DNA from: Bacteroidales bacterium UBA5429
Lineage (GTDB): Bacteria; Bacteroidota; Bacteroidia; Bacteroidales; WCHB1-69
Direction of reading: 5' to 3'
DNA length: 44,630 bases
Assembly (NCBI GenBank): GCA_002427605.1
Contig: DIRT01000001.1
Span: 1,728 to 46,357 of the forward strand
Shown here: positions 1-10,326 of the stretch, piece by piece
Position numbering within the stretch: position 1 is the first letter of the stretch
Layout: each line of letters starts with the position of its first letter
The notes under the pieces: generated by a model
Told to the model about the DNA's origin: nothing
The model's database searches: none
Seen by the model: the letters and a program-made list of their open reading frames with translations, nothing else
Position numbers and translations under genes: made by a program

Positions 1-105
1 CAAATAGTGTAAATGCTGTATTGCATTGCCGCTACCGTCAGTTATCCAGCTGCTGCTTCCCAAGTGGTCGGGGTGGTAGAAGTAACGGAATGTTTTCATA
101 ATCAT
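1..105 (-). CDS. Orphan Rhs core fragment, cut by the window edge
   Basis: Read on the minus strand from an ATG at 105 (or a second in-frame ATG at 99), this open frame encodes RYFYHPDHLGSSSWITD followed by SGNAIQHLHYL. That is the hyperconserved Rhs core that also occurs inside the large Rhs protein. Bases 1-88 match 2092-2179 at roughly 90% by eye, and the match starts abruptly at the RYFYHPDHLG segment, so only the core and what follows is duplicated. The frame runs off the left edge, so its tip is unseen. A -7 element lies at 119-126, placing a predicted transcript start just before the ATG. It may be an orphan Rhs tip cassette, a separately expressed short Rhs protein, or a decayed duplicate; the visible part has no stop or frameshift. 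Confidence 0.7.
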   Translation of the reverse strand, partial: MIMKTFRYFYHPDHLGSSSWITDGSGNAIQHLHYL

Positions 106-118
106 GGAATTGATACTG

Positions 119-126
119 CAAAGATA
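119..126 (-). promoter_or_regulatory. -7 element (TATCTTTG) before the orphan Rhs fragment
   Basis: The minus strand reads TATCTTTG, a match to the Bacteroidota -7 consensus TAnnTTTG, ending 13 bases before the ATG at 105. No convincing -33 TTG is seen at the usual distance. Its presence would make the orphan fragment transcribable independently of the large Rhs gene. Confidence 0.45.
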
Positions 127-220
127 GATAAAAAGTCGAAATTATTTGCCATAAATTGGATTACTCGGGACGCGACTTAAAGTTGCATCCCAAGTGAATA
201 TCATACTCCATTAATAAATC

Positions 221-1228
221 TCAAAAACTCTGATATATAAATGTGTTTATAGCAATAATTTTAAACTTTTCATCAAATTGTTTGATTGACAAAATTATGC
301 CATAAACATCTTTAGCTCCTTCAATTTCCCAGTACACTCTTATCGTATAAATGTTGTCATTTGAAATGTTTAATACTTCTCGTTTTAAGATTGAACATTT
401 TTTTTCTAATAAGTTACCTTCAAGAGGTAATCGATAATCAGTAGCTAGAATCCTACTTAAAAGTTCATTGAAATTATTAGGATTCACTCCGTACGATTTC
501 CAGTTCATTAACTTCATCCTGGGAAAAAAAAAGCAATCCGGAGCCATTCGAACTCTCATCTTTTTTCTATTCCCGTAAGGGAAACAGTAATTTTTGAATA
601 TTTTTTTTACACTATTAGTATCAACATATTGTTTAACATTTTCAAAATTATCAGAGAAAGATATTGCGTTTAAAAATTGAACTATCAGCGTATCAATATG
701 CTTTCTGTTTAAATCAAAATTTTTCTTTCTTGATTCAACAACATCAGAGTCAATGTATTCCAATCCATCAAGATTGTCAGAGATATATAAATAATAAAAA
801 TATCCAGGAGCAGCTATATGATTAATTTTATCAGCAATTACAATATTTTCATTGCTATACACCATGCAACCGGCACTAATCACAAAATCTAAATATTTTT
901 TCACAGACAAATAGTATTGTTGATTAGGTCGGATTTTTTGAACCTTATTTGAATGTGATGTTTTTGCTGAAACAATGTAGAAATTCACGTTAAAAGTATC
1001 AATTTTAGTTTGTGCATTGATTAAATAACCACTTTTTAATTTCATAATTTTTTTAATATGACATAAATAACTCATGTCATCTTTTAATAAAAACTCGTTG
1101 TTAAAATTGATAACTTCAGGTTTTGTACGCATTAATGGATCTTTTGGAATTGAATCTCCCAAATTCACTTGGGCAATTAATAATTTACAAAAGAAAAGAG
1201 ACAAAAAAACAATAAACAAGCGTTTCAT
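221..1228 (-). CDS. Exported 335-residue partner of the Rhs protein, candidate immunity protein
   Basis: I do not recognise the family. Residues 1-19 form a signal peptide (MKRLFIVFLSLFFCKLLIA, then QVNLG), so the mature protein should be periplasmic or surface located. The rest is lysine- and aromatic-rich with no transmembrane segment and no motif I can name. The ATG overlaps the Rhs stop codon by one base (TAATG), so translation is probably coupled to the Rhs gene. In polymorphic toxin loci the gene directly after the toxin tip usually encodes the cognate immunity protein. This one is larger than typical immunity proteins (100-200 residues), and an exported inhibitor would imply a toxin acting in the envelope. 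It could instead be an accessory surface protein. Immunity is an inference from position only. Confidence 0.75.
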   Translation of the reverse strand: MKRLFIVFLSLFFCKLLIAQVNLGDSIPKDPLMRTKPEVINFNNEFLLKDDMSYLCHIKKIMKLKSGYLINAQTKIDTFNVNFYIVSAKTSHSNKVQKIRPNQQYYLSVKKYLDFVISAGCMVYSNENIVIADKINHIAAPGYFYYLYISDNLDGLEYIDSDVVESRKKNFDLNRKHIDTLIVQFLNAISFSDNFENVKQYVDTNSVKKIFKNYCFPYGNRKKMRVRMAPDCFFFPRMKLMNWKSYGVNPNNFNELLSRILATDYRLPLEGNLLEKKCSILKREVLNISNDNIYTIRVYWEIEGAKDVYGIILSIKQFDEKFKIIAINTFIYQSF

Positions 1229-4200
1229 TACTTTGATATATATTTAGAAGATGGGGTCTTAAAATTTCGTTTTTCTCTATTTTTCATTTCATCAGGAGCC
1301 GTAGTTGTTCTACCTGTTAAATTACGATGTGCTATATCATACAATTTATAATGTTCAGGATTTACAGGAACATATTCAACATTTTTAAATGGAAAAATAT
1401 CACCTTTTGTATAAGTGATTGTTTCAACTGTAGTCATCTCTGGTGGATCAATATTCATTCTGTCATGATCTATTGATAATAATCCCAATGCATATGCCTC
1501 AGTAATTTCGTGCATAAAACCAGAACCATTAGGAGCATGATGTTTTTCTTCATATGCAGATAATAGGGTTAAATTAACGTTTGTAAATGCATCTATTCTA
1601 CCTGTTTCTAAATTATCTTTTGTACCACCATTAGACCCTCCATGTATATTTGTTGGACCATCTGAATTAACACGTACATCAACTTTATCAGATATGATTG
1701 CATCATATAATTTTTGGTCATTGTCATTTAATGGTTTACTCCCTTTTTTGACACCAATTCTACCATCCCCATCTGGTATAAAATAAAGTTCTAAATTAGT
1801 AGCCTCTTGTAATCTTGCCAATACTTGAGTCGCTTCAGATCCAATTATATAAACATCCCTCCCATCCGGATCCACCAACATGACCGGATTATTTGCACAA
1901 TAGTTATAGGGCGACATGCTGGGGTACTTATCACTCATCGGGTCAACAGAAAGCCAAATACTTAAACCGGAATCATAATACCTTGCCCCGAAATAAGAAT
2001 AGCCTGTTTCCACATCTTTCTCTTTGGCGGAGAAGGTGTAAGGAGCACTCCAGGATGCATTCCGCTGGTCAACCCAATCCTCACCAAAGGGCAAATAGTG
2101 TAAATGCTGTATTGCGTTGCCGCTAACATCCGTTATCCAGCTGCTGCTACCGAGGTGGTCAGGGTGGTAGAAGTAACGGTCCATTGTACCGGCAGTAGGG
2201 GATGTCATGCCGTGTAGAAAGTGTAATGAGGTTGCAATATTATAGTCATTTTTAAGACATTCAACTATGGTTCTGTTCATTTCTTCCATTAATGAACCAC
2301 TTTTTTCATCCCAACTTCCACCAAATTCAACAGGCAATGGATCATTGATATTTTCCAATCCTCCCAATCCAATCGCACTGGAAATCCGCTCACTACCTGC
2401 ATAATAATGCTTGGTATAACCTTGTAATCCTGCTACTAAATAGGCACTAGTGTATAAGGTTGGGTTATCCATAGTAGCAAAATTCACCCACCTTCCGTTA
2501 ATATTCATTAATGTATTTAAACCGGTCAACTTATAGGTTCTTTCGCCACTATTGTCGTAGATATAATAGGAGGTATAGTTATCATCTCCTACCGCCATTA
2601 ATCGGTTCTCCTCATCCCAACACAACTTCCTTTGAGTCCCATTTAATTCATGCACATGTAATGTTAAATTCCCATTAGCGTCCCATGCAAAATCCTGATT
2701 CACTTGGTTTTGAGCATCTAAAACTCTCTTTACAGTATGAGGTTGATTATCATAATAAGTATAGTGATTATCATACGAAAAATTAGACAACGCTCCTCCA
2801 ATCAAAGTTGTTGCAGTTTGGGTTTTAGTTTTGATTCTTCCATCCATTGTGTAAGTTAAAGCTAATTGATAATTCAAAGAATTATTATTGTTATCCCACA
2901 AACCATTGGAAGAAATCAACCTATAGCTGTTATCATACGAATAGTTATGATTATAAGTCCCTCCTAAACCATTATTTAGTACTCCTGCACTATTACTTAT
3001 TCCGATAATATTATTCACAGCATCAAAAGTATAATCAATTTCCTGCATTACACCATTGTTTGAGATAGACCTTAAATATGTCAACCTTTGCAAAATATCA
3101 TATTGATACTCTGCTTTGGTCCCATTTCCATAGTAAATATGAGTACGTTGTTCAAATTTATTGTAGTTAATTTTGTTAATGTAAACATAATTTATACCGT
3201 TATAACTACTAGTCATACTATTTAATTGTCCACCTCTGTTATACAAATACTTTACATGTTCCCCATCCGGATAAGTTGTACTCAAAATTCTATTCCAAGA
3301 GTCATATGTAAACTTCATGTTAAAAGTATATGTATTAGGTTCATTAGGCAATGCAAAGGTACGAATATTTTCGATAACCTCACCCATCATTCCATAAGAA
3401 AATTCTTGTCGTCCGGAAGCATCTTCAATAGCATAAACCCTTCCTTTTCTGTTATTTGTGGCTGTATTATCCCCATAAAAATAGTAAACATTATTTTCAG
3501 GGTTTTTGGGGTAATGAACTTCTATTAATTGATTAAACTTATATAAATAGTCGATTGTCAAGTTATTGTTATTCAGATCCTGAGTTTGTCTGCTAATCAA
3601 ATTCCCGGCTAAATCGTACGTGAAATGATCTGTACCTGCATCAGGATGAGTACGGCTTATTTGTTGCCCAAATTTGTTGTATGAATATGAAGTGGGGTGA
3701 TTATCCGGGTCAGTACTCCGAATCAACTCCCCTAAAGAATTATAAGCAAAATTAGTAACAATAGTACTATCTACAACTGATGTAGTTTGCAATTTTCTTG
3801 GATCGGTATATGTTTTCAATTTATTACCAAGTGGATCTATTGTAGTGGTTAAAAATCGCTTAATTTCAAAATCGTCATATCCGAAACCATATTGAATATG
3901 GGTTTCCGTATTGTTGGGAAGCGTTACTTTGATTTCTCTGTCCAATAGATCATATTGTGTTGTTGTAACCGTGTTCTGGTCAAAAGAATAATTATACTTA
4001 TAATATTTTGTTAATTCTTCTGTTACAGGGTGATACTGTTTGATAGTTCTTCCGTAAGGGTCTAATACCACTTTTCCGGATACAACAGAAAGCTCAGTTC
4101 CTCCTATATCAATATCTTTTTTGGTTTGAATAACCCTACCCAATCCATCACATAAAAGTGTTGTTTTCATTGGATTAAGAGTGTCAGAAACATCATAATG

Positions 4201-7200
4201 ATAGGTGACCGCATAAGAAAAAGTATCAATAGGGTGAGGAGAAGTTTCAACATGAGGAGTGTTGATACTCCAACGACCATAATTTGCGGGATAATACTCC
4301 ATTTTTAAAGTAAAAGGTGCATTTGATGCTATTTCATTAGGTCCTATAATTTTTGTCAATCTTCCAATATAATCATACTCATATCGCATTTCTTGTCCAT
4401 TAATGTCAAATGTTTTTATTGGTTTTCCCCACTTGTAGTCGTATTGTGCGCTGGATTGATATCCTAAGGCATTACTTACAGTAATAGGATAAGTATGTAC
4501 AACAGGATCATACACATATTTATTCCACATTTTTTCTTGCCATGCGTTTTCAGGAAATGTAATTTGGGTTATATTTCCATATTGGTCATAATTCAATTCG
4601 ATCTCAGCTTGATCGGTTTCATTGTATTGAATAATTTTAATTAGTTTTCCATTAGGTGAATATTCTGCTGATTTTTCTCTAACAACTTCATCGTTTGAAT
4701 TATAGACAGTGATAGATTCTACTAAAGAGATCAGATTGTTCGGCATTCCTGTTTTATAAGATATTTCTGCTCTTAAATTATCATTAACCACATTATTTGC
4801 AGAATCTACAAGGTTTATATATTCAACAACATTCTTTTTTTCATCATAAATAACACATTTTTTTGTTGTTATTTGTGGAGTCGCCATTCCCTCATAGTAA
4901 TTTGTAACCTCACATTCTCTATTAGGGAAATATAGATCAGGACACTCCGAATCATCTAAAGGTATTCCGTTAGCATCAGTTATAGTTACGTCATAAAATG
5001 TTTCAACATACATTTTTCCTGCTGCATCACAAATGGTTTCGCTTGTTTTACGTCCTTTTTTAATAAAGCTTTTATTATTGTATCCTTGAATGGTTTTTCT
5101 GTAAACAGCGTTATTGTTTTCCGGATTGTGTTGGTAGGTAATCACGGTATCATACCCGTAAGAGATTCTTTCAAAACGATTGTAATTTGGATTTTTATAT
5201 TCAAATGTTGTATATGTGGTATTACCGGCAATAGGCGAATAGGGATCATTTGTTTTAACACTTTTTAAAACCCAACTTCTTTGAGGTGATTCATAGCTGC
5301 TTAAGGGCATTTCATAGTCTAACGCTATAGTACTTCCGGTAAAATTGGTTACCTGCTTTAACAAATTAGCTTTTCCTATTTGGTTATACCTTACGTAAAT
5401 ACTGTTTTCATCATCTGAAGTAACGTAATCCACATAACCATCTCCGTCCACATCAACCCATTGTACTGAATCTTTTGAAAATGATTTATCATAAGGGGAG
5501 CCTGAAACTCCAATTCCAAATTTAAAAGCTCCTAAAAAAGTAAATCCGACAGTAAATGACAGGTTAAGGGATTCATTGTAAGATATTCCATAACTTAAAT
5601 GATTTATACCTTGTATCGTTTCTGGTGAAGAAAAACTTCCATTTCCCAAATTATATTTAACAATTAAATTTCCATTTTCTCTCCTTACAAAATCGGGTAA
5701 TCCGTCACCATTAAAATCAACCAACATGTTTTTGGAATTATTCTCTGAAATACCTAATCCTAATCCACCACCAATACTTCCTTGGGCTACATCAAAGCTA
5801 ACACCACAACTGGCACCTATGCTTTTATTTTCACCTTCTCTAATAGATGAAAAATTCCATTGTTCAAATGGCGTAAAACTGTAGCCTAAATTCAAGGCAA
5901 CTCTTCCATCTTTGGTTACTTTATCGGGCAAACCATCGGCATTGACGTCCATCCATGTAGTGATTGTATTATCTGTACCATTTCCAGCATTAATACTAGG
6001 TGATCCGGATCCATTTACAGTTATTTTTGAGTTTTTGGGGTCATTGCTTGGCATTCTTGCTTCTATAGGATAGCTTGCACCAAAATTTTGACCACTTGAG
6101 TTGGATTCACTTAAGGTTAGAACCTGCAATTCTGGATCAATCCATCTCAATTCATCACCAATTCCACCCCATGGCATACTGTATTGTACTCTGATATCTC
6201 CAAGAAAATCAGGATATCTATCTCCATTTAAGTCCATATAATCCGTAACTACCTTATTTGTACTTTTTGTAGTAGAATATCCTAAGGAAATAATACCGAC
6301 AGCTGCACCGGTTGAACGACTTTTAGATTTAGATTCATTGATTTTTCGTATAGTTTTTGGACCATACAGTGTTGAGTAGCTATTAGGAACAGGATGGTCA
6401 TATACCGGAATGTCACTAGTTTCATGAGTAGTAAAAAACTCCTCTATTCTAGTATTGGAGATCATATCTTGGGTTATATACGTAATATTCCCATAACCAA
6501 TCCATGCTTGATGCTTGCTGTTAGGAATCATTTTAATCCATCGGTTAGAATTAGAAATAGGGTTATACATTCCATGATTTTCAAAATTTGCACTTGCATC
6601 GCCGTATTCCATATCTTCGCTAATGCTAGGATTTGTATAAATTGAGTTATGAATATCTGTTGTATCTGTTTGAAAGAACGAAAAATGAGTGTTTAGTGTA
6701 TCAAAATGAATCAGACTGGAAATCTGATTAGTGTCATTGTTATGATAACCAAATTGTCCCCATTGTCTATACATGGGACCAAAATTCTCATAACAAATTT
6801 TTGGTAAAAGACCATTTTCAACGTGATTGATGGGTAAATAATTAACTATTGGATGCAAGGTCATACAAGAGTCTGTTATTGTATTGTTACTAGAAGGCAC
6901 AAAGTAAAGAGTCGGTATAATACGAATCTCTTTCCATAAAGTATCATTTTTATCTACTTGTGGAGAGGAAACATAAAAATTCACTTTATCATATTGATTT
7001 AAAGGTAAATATGATATAAATATTGTTGAATTATAATTACTTGTTAAGTGTATTGTCGGTATAAGAGTATCGTGTAAGAGATCGGGACCAGAGGCAACAT
7101 AAAGTCGAAACTCTTTATCGTTAAGATTTCCGCAGGTAATTTCTATTTCTCCACTAACATATCCATCTTCAGGTACTTGAACGGAATGAATACCTGTTAC

Positions 7201-10200
7201 CAAAAAATCATTTTTAGAATTAAAATGATCTTCTATTGGATTAAAATCCAAGGTATCTTGATATTGATATTGAATATCCTGAACCCAACTCACTTTGTCA
7301 AAATCCCTATTTCCATTGGATTGCAGCCTAAAAAAGAGAACTGAATATTTTGCTACAGGAAGATAAAATGTATCCAACTTTTGCACATAATCGCTTTTGT
7401 CTACCATCCTGGCGTGAACCAAACTATCCGGAACTATAAAAGAGGCATTACCGCTGTTTACATTGGTAATATTTAGACCATTATTGAGTTCAGCTAACAT
7501 ATTACGAAGTTCAATAGAATATCTTACACCATTGACTGATTTGGAGTGAAAACGAGAAACAGTGGTATCCTCTATAAGCTGAAAGTTTGAAACTAATTTG
7601 ATAATTCCATCTTTAGGGGCGATCCATGAACGAACAGCATCGATATTAGGTTCTAACAGTACCGGTTCACATCGTATTGTTTTCTTGTAAATATATGCAG
7701 TAAATCCGCTGTTTTCTACAAAATAAGTAAAATAATAATAATATTGTGTTGGATCACCATAGTCGTTATAAAAATCCTCGAGAGGATAGTTTGCAACTGA
7801 AGTTTTGATAATTGTATCAAATTCTAAATCCACAACACAAGCAATGCTGTCATTAACAGCCCCATCAAAAATAATACCGTCACACGGTCCGCTGCCACTA
7901 GTAACAATTACATTCGGATCACCTTGGTATTCCGGATCTTCATGCTGTTCTTTAATGAAGTTTCTGAATGTGGGAACACCATTTTCTAATGTATTAAACC
8001 AAACACCTTTGTCAGTAATCAAATCAGGCAACCCATCAGCATTAACATCTGAAAAATAGGTTGTCGTACTTGATTTACTATTAGACCAACTACCTGCATA
8101 ATTTACTAAGGCAGAGGCTTGCAAACCCCAAGCGTTATTTTCACCGACATCTAATAGAAAGTTGTCAATACCCTGTAGTTCTACTTCTATTGAACTAAAA
8201 TAATGCTGTCCGGATTCAGAAACAACATGTTTTCTAAAATAAACTTTACCATCTTTTTTATATACTTTATCTGCCAATCCATCTCCGTCCAAATCGATCA
8301 AAGTTAACGCACCTTCACTTTTAGATCTTCCATAATTAAAATTTCCTCCGGCACTTATAGAAGATAGAACTACAACAGGTCCTCCACCAACAGTAGCAGT
8401 ACCGCCTGCACCCCAACTTTTACCTCGGGTAGCACCCAATGCTGTTGCCTGATCAATATCGCCAAGACTAAGAGGGTTGGTGATAAAAAATGAGCTAATG
8501 TCATCATCATAACCCGTTATAGTTTCCTGTTCCCCAAACAAAGAATCTGTTTCCGGAACTAAGAAGTAGTCAAACTTCGTCCTTGTGTATTCCCATGGGA
8601 AATCAGTAAAATATAAAGAATCTCTATCATCTAAATCTCTATCAATAAAACAATTTAACTTTCGGGAGTAACCGTCTATACGATAAATGTCTAATAATAA
8701 ATTTTTAAAATTTGTTTTTCTGTTTGCTGTACTATAACTAAAATAATATGATTTGAGAATGTCGGATTGAGCTAATACCGTTATATGACATAAAAACCTT
8801 GAATCTACTCGTTTAAAACCATAATTGCCATTGATGGTGATATCATCTCTATCATGAGACGCATAGAACTCTACAGAGTAGATGCCCCTTTGGTAATTAT
8901 TTGCTGCATCAACATATCCGGTATAGTTGATACTGTCAATATAAATTTCTTGACCTAAAGATGCGGTATTATTATTTAATAAACCGCTATGATAAACTAA
9001 GGAATAATAATACCTAACAGTATTTCCATCAATGTCCCTTGTCTCTGTCAACCCCCAATGGGCAATATTGCCCTTTCCATCCCTTAATACCGCATTGGTA
9101 TCCACTGCATCTTCGTCATGTTTCTTCCCATAATAACTGGTTATCCCGTTCCTATCAGTCACACTCCACCAATAATTGGTTGGATTGGTTCCATGTCTTA
9201 CAATACTGTCAAAAGTTTCATTAACTCTTGGAAAAAATTGTGTTTCTGTTGGATTATCTGCCCTTAGTTTCCATTGATTAGTGCGATGTGGCATCTTTTC
9301 AATATTTCCTTCAGCATCTTTGGTTACCAACTGTTGTCCATTTAATAAATAGAGTTCAGATTCTTTGGTATGATCATATCTGGGAACTCCCCACCTTGTT
9401 TCCACCGTAATCGCCGGGATAGATAAGTCCCAACCAACACCTACCCAACTACTTGCTGTTGTTCCATTGTAATTTAATGCCAAACTGGGTTGCATTCCTT
9501 GCCGACCTGCGGGTATCTCAATGGGGTAACTCATACTCACACTTCCACTATTATTTGCCGTGGGTGGTTGCATCAACTGCAAACCTTCTAAAGGATTGGC
9601 AGCTTTGATATCATTCATTTGTGTTGGAGCATAAGCTGAAGTCTCCGGCATTTCGGGAGTCTTTAAAACAGCATTGATAAAATCAGTGAAGTGATTCACT
9701 TTAGATATTACCAATTGATTGTTTTCATCTACTGAATCTCTTTCTATTTCAATCCATCTCCCATATTTTATATCAAAGTAGTAGGTTTTAATGTCGTTTG
9801 GAGTAAAACCCATAGGTAATAATGTAGAATCATAAGGGAGAACAATTTGAATATCATCTTTAAAAGTCATCCCGTCAGGTAACATCCTATAACCGGCATT
9901 ATCGCCTGTTACATTGACCATGCCCTGATTTAATGGAGGCAATTGACCTTCTTCAATGGGATTAATCGTCAATATTTCATCTGACCCCATCACTCCGGCT
10001 TCCCCGATGAGTCTGGCATCTCCCAAAGAATAATCAAAAGCGGCACTCATGTATTGATCATCCATTGACTGAGTAGATACCGCTATATCCTTTGAATCGG
10101 AAGTTGGAGTTGACGGATTACTCGGCAAAGAGTGTGTTGCAATTTCCGGTTCGGAAAGACGAGACACACCAACAGGAATCATGATGGAACGATCAATTGT

Positions 10201-10281
10201 TCCGGATGGTTCCCAAAAAGAAAAGAAAAAATAAACACTTGCTGCAAACAAGGAAAAGAGAATAAATATATATTTTTTCAT
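1228..10281 (-). CDS. Giant SpvB/VCBS/Rhs-repeat protein with variable C-terminal tip (polymorphic toxin-like)
   Basis: An intact 3017-residue reading frame. Residues 1-21 are a signal or membrane anchor (MKKYIFILFSLFAASVYFFF). A SpvB-like region starts near residue 245 (SYPIEIPAGRQGMQPSLALN). VCBS/FG-GAP calcium-type loops of the form DxNxDGxxD occur near residues 660, 747, 1350, 1443, 1522 and 1610. YD/Rhs repeats run from about 1940 to 2580. The conserved core lies at about 2700-2809 and ends in NPVMLVDPDGRD. The 208 residues after it (2810-3017) are the variable tip. This order resembles a TcB-TcC fusion or a Bacteroidota Rhs toxin, in which the Rhs shell encapsulates and releases the tip. 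The tip contains HEITEAY at 2924-2930 and a later AH at 2984-2985, possibly a metal site of HExxE type; that is a guess. No TcA-like gene is nearby. The gene lies 45 bp after a T9SS-sorted protein and is coupled to the exported 335-residue protein downstream. Confidence 0.9.
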   Translation of the reverse strand: MKKYIFILFSLFAASVYFFFSFWEPSGTIDRSIMIPVGVSRLSEPEIATHSLPSNPSTPTSDSKDIAVSTQSMDDQYMSAAFDYSLGDARLIGEAGVMGSDEILTINPIEEGQLPPLNQGMVNVTGDNAGYRMLPDGMTFKDDIQIVLPYDSTLLPMGFTPNDIKTYYFDIKYGRWIEIERDSVDENNQLVISKVNHFTDFINAVLKTPEMPETSAYAPTQMNDIKAANPLEGLQLMQPPTANNSGSVSMSYPIEIPAGRQGMQPSLALNYNGTTASSWVGVGWDLSIPAITVETRWGVPRYDHTKESELYLLNGQQLVTKDAEGNIEKMPHRTNQWKLRADNPTETQFFPRVNETFDSIVRHGTNPTNYWWSVTDRNGITSYYGKKHDEDAVDTNAVLRDGKGNIAHWGLTETRDIDGNTVRYYYSLVYHSGLLNNNTASLGQEIYIDSINYTGYVDAANNYQRGIYSVEFYASHDRDDITINGNYGFKRVDSRFLCHITVLAQSDILKSYYFSYSTANRKTNFKNLLLDIYRIDGYSRKLNCFIDRDLDDRDSLYFTDFPWEYTRTKFDYFLVPETDSLFGEQETITGYDDDISSFFITNPLSLGDIDQATALGATRGKSWGAGGTATVGGGPVVVLSSISAGGNFNYGRSKSEGALTLIDLDGDGLADKVYKKDGKVYFRKHVVSESGQHYFSSIEVELQGIDNFLLDVGENNAWGLQASALVNYAGSWSNSKSSTTTYFSDVNADGLPDLITDKGVWFNTLENGVPTFRNFIKEQHEDPEYQGDPNVIVTSGSGPCDGIIFDGAVNDSIACVVDLEFDTIIKTSVANYPLEDFYNDYGDPTQYYYYFTYFVENSGFTAYIYKKTIRCEPVLLEPNIDAVRSWIAPKDGIIKLVSNFQLIEDTTVSRFHSKSVNGVRYSIELRNMLAELNNGLNITNVNSGNASFIVPDSLVHARMVDKSDYVQKLDTFYLPVAKYSVLFFRLQSNGNRDFDKVSWVQDIQYQYQDTLDFNPIEDHFNSKNDFLVTGIHSVQVPEDGYVSGEIEITCGNLNDKEFRLYVASGPDLLHDTLIPTIHLTSNYNSTIFISYLPLNQYDKVNFYVSSPQVDKNDTLWKEIRIIPTLYFVPSSNNTITDSCMTLHPIVNYLPINHVENGLLPKICYENFGPMYRQWGQFGYHNNDTNQISSLIHFDTLNTHFSFFQTDTTDIHNSIYTNPSISEDMEYGDASANFENHGMYNPISNSNRWIKMIPNSKHQAWIGYGNITYITQDMISNTRIEEFFTTHETSDIPVYDHPVPNSYSTLYGPKTIRKINESKSKSRSTGAAVGIISLGYSTTKSTNKVVTDYMDLNGDRYPDFLGDIRVQYSMPWGGIGDELRWIDPELQVLTLSESNSSGQNFGASYPIEARMPSNDPKNSKITVNGSGSPSINAGNGTDNTITTWMDVNADGLPDKVTKDGRVALNLGYSFTPFEQWNFSSIREGENKSIGASCGVSFDVAQGSIGGGLGLGISENNSKNMLVDFNGDGLPDFVRRENGNLIVKYNLGNGSFSSPETIQGINHLSYGISYNESLNLSFTVGFTFLGAFKFGIGVSGSPYDKSFSKDSVQWVDVDGDGYVDYVTSDDENSIYVRYNQIGKANLLKQVTNFTGSTIALDYEMPLSSYESPQRSWVLKSVKTNDPYSPIAGNTTYTTFEYKNPNYNRFERISYGYDTVITYQHNPENNNAVYRKTIQGYNNKSFIKKGRKTSETICDAAGKMYVETFYDVTITDANGIPLDDSECPDLYFPNRECEVTNYYEGMATPQITTKKCVIYDEKKNVVEYINLVDSANNVVNDNLRAEISYKTGMPNNLISLVESITVYNSNDEVVREKSAEYSPNGKLIKIIQYNETDQAEIELNYDQYGNITQITFPENAWQEKMWNKYVYDPVVHTYPITVSNALGYQSSAQYDYKWGKPIKTFDINGQEMRYEYDYIGRLTKIIGPNEIASNAPFTLKMEYYPANYGRWSINTPHVETSPHPIDTFSYAVTYHYDVSDTLNPMKTTLLCDGLGRVIQTKKDIDIGGTELSVVSGKVVLDPYGRTIKQYHPVTEELTKYYKYNYSFDQNTVTTTQYDLLDREIKVTLPNNTETHIQYGFGYDDFEIKRFLTTTIDPLGNKLKTYTDPRKLQTTSVVDSTIVTNFAYNSLGELIRSTDPDNHPTSYSYNKFGQQISRTHPDAGTDHFTYDLAGNLISRQTQDLNNNNLTIDYLYKFNQLIEVHYPKNPENNVYYFYGDNTATNNRKGRVYAIEDASGRQEFSYGMMGEVIENIRTFALPNEPNTYTFNMKFTYDSWNRILSTTYPDGEHVKYLYNRGGQLNSMTSSYNGINYVYINKINYNKFEQRTHIYYGNGTKAEYQYDILQRLTYLRSISNNGVMQEIDYTFDAVNNIIGISNSAGVLNNGLGGTYNHNYSYDNSYRLISSNGLWDNNNNSLNYQLALTYTMDGRIKTKTQTATTLIGGALSNFSYDNHYTYYDNQPHTVKRVLDAQNQVNQDFAWDANGNLTLHVHELNGTQRKLCWDEENRLMAVGDDNYTSYYIYDNSGERTYKLTGLNTLMNINGRWVNFATMDNPTLYTSAYLVAGLQGYTKHYYAGSERISSAIGLGGLENINDPLPVEFGGSWDEKSGSLMEEMNRTIVECLKNDYNIATSLHFLHGMTSPTAGTMDRYFYHPDHLGSSSWITDVSGNAIQHLHYLPFGEDWVDQRNASWSAPYTFSAKEKDVETGYSYFGARYYDSGLSIWLSVDPMSDKYPSMSPYNYCANNPVMLVDPDGRDVYIIGSEATQVLARLQEATNLELYFIPDGDGRIGVKKGSKPLNDNDQKLYDAIISDKVDVRVNSDGPTNIHGGSNGGTKDNLETGRIDAFTNVNLTLLSAYEEKHHAPNGSGFMHEITEAYALGLLSIDHDRMNIDPPEMTTVETITYTKGDIFPFKNVEYVPVNPEHYKLYDIAHRNLTGRTTTAPDEMKNREKRNFKTPSSKYISK

Positions 10282-10326
10282 GAGCTTGAGTTTTATGGTG
10301 ATATTTACCGATCCATTTAAACTTAT

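Noticed and set aside
1228..10281. The Rhs protein as component of a classical insecticidal Tc toxin complex
   Set aside because: The SpvB/VCBS/Rhs order is similar to a TcB-TcC fusion, but no TcA-like pore gene is in the window, and the coupled exported partner fits a polymorphic toxin locus better.
1893..10320. Several plus-strand open frames of 60-100 codons opposite the Rhs gene
   Set aside because: They are antisense shadows of one continuous, domain-rich 9-kb coding frame and have no promoters or recognisable proteins.
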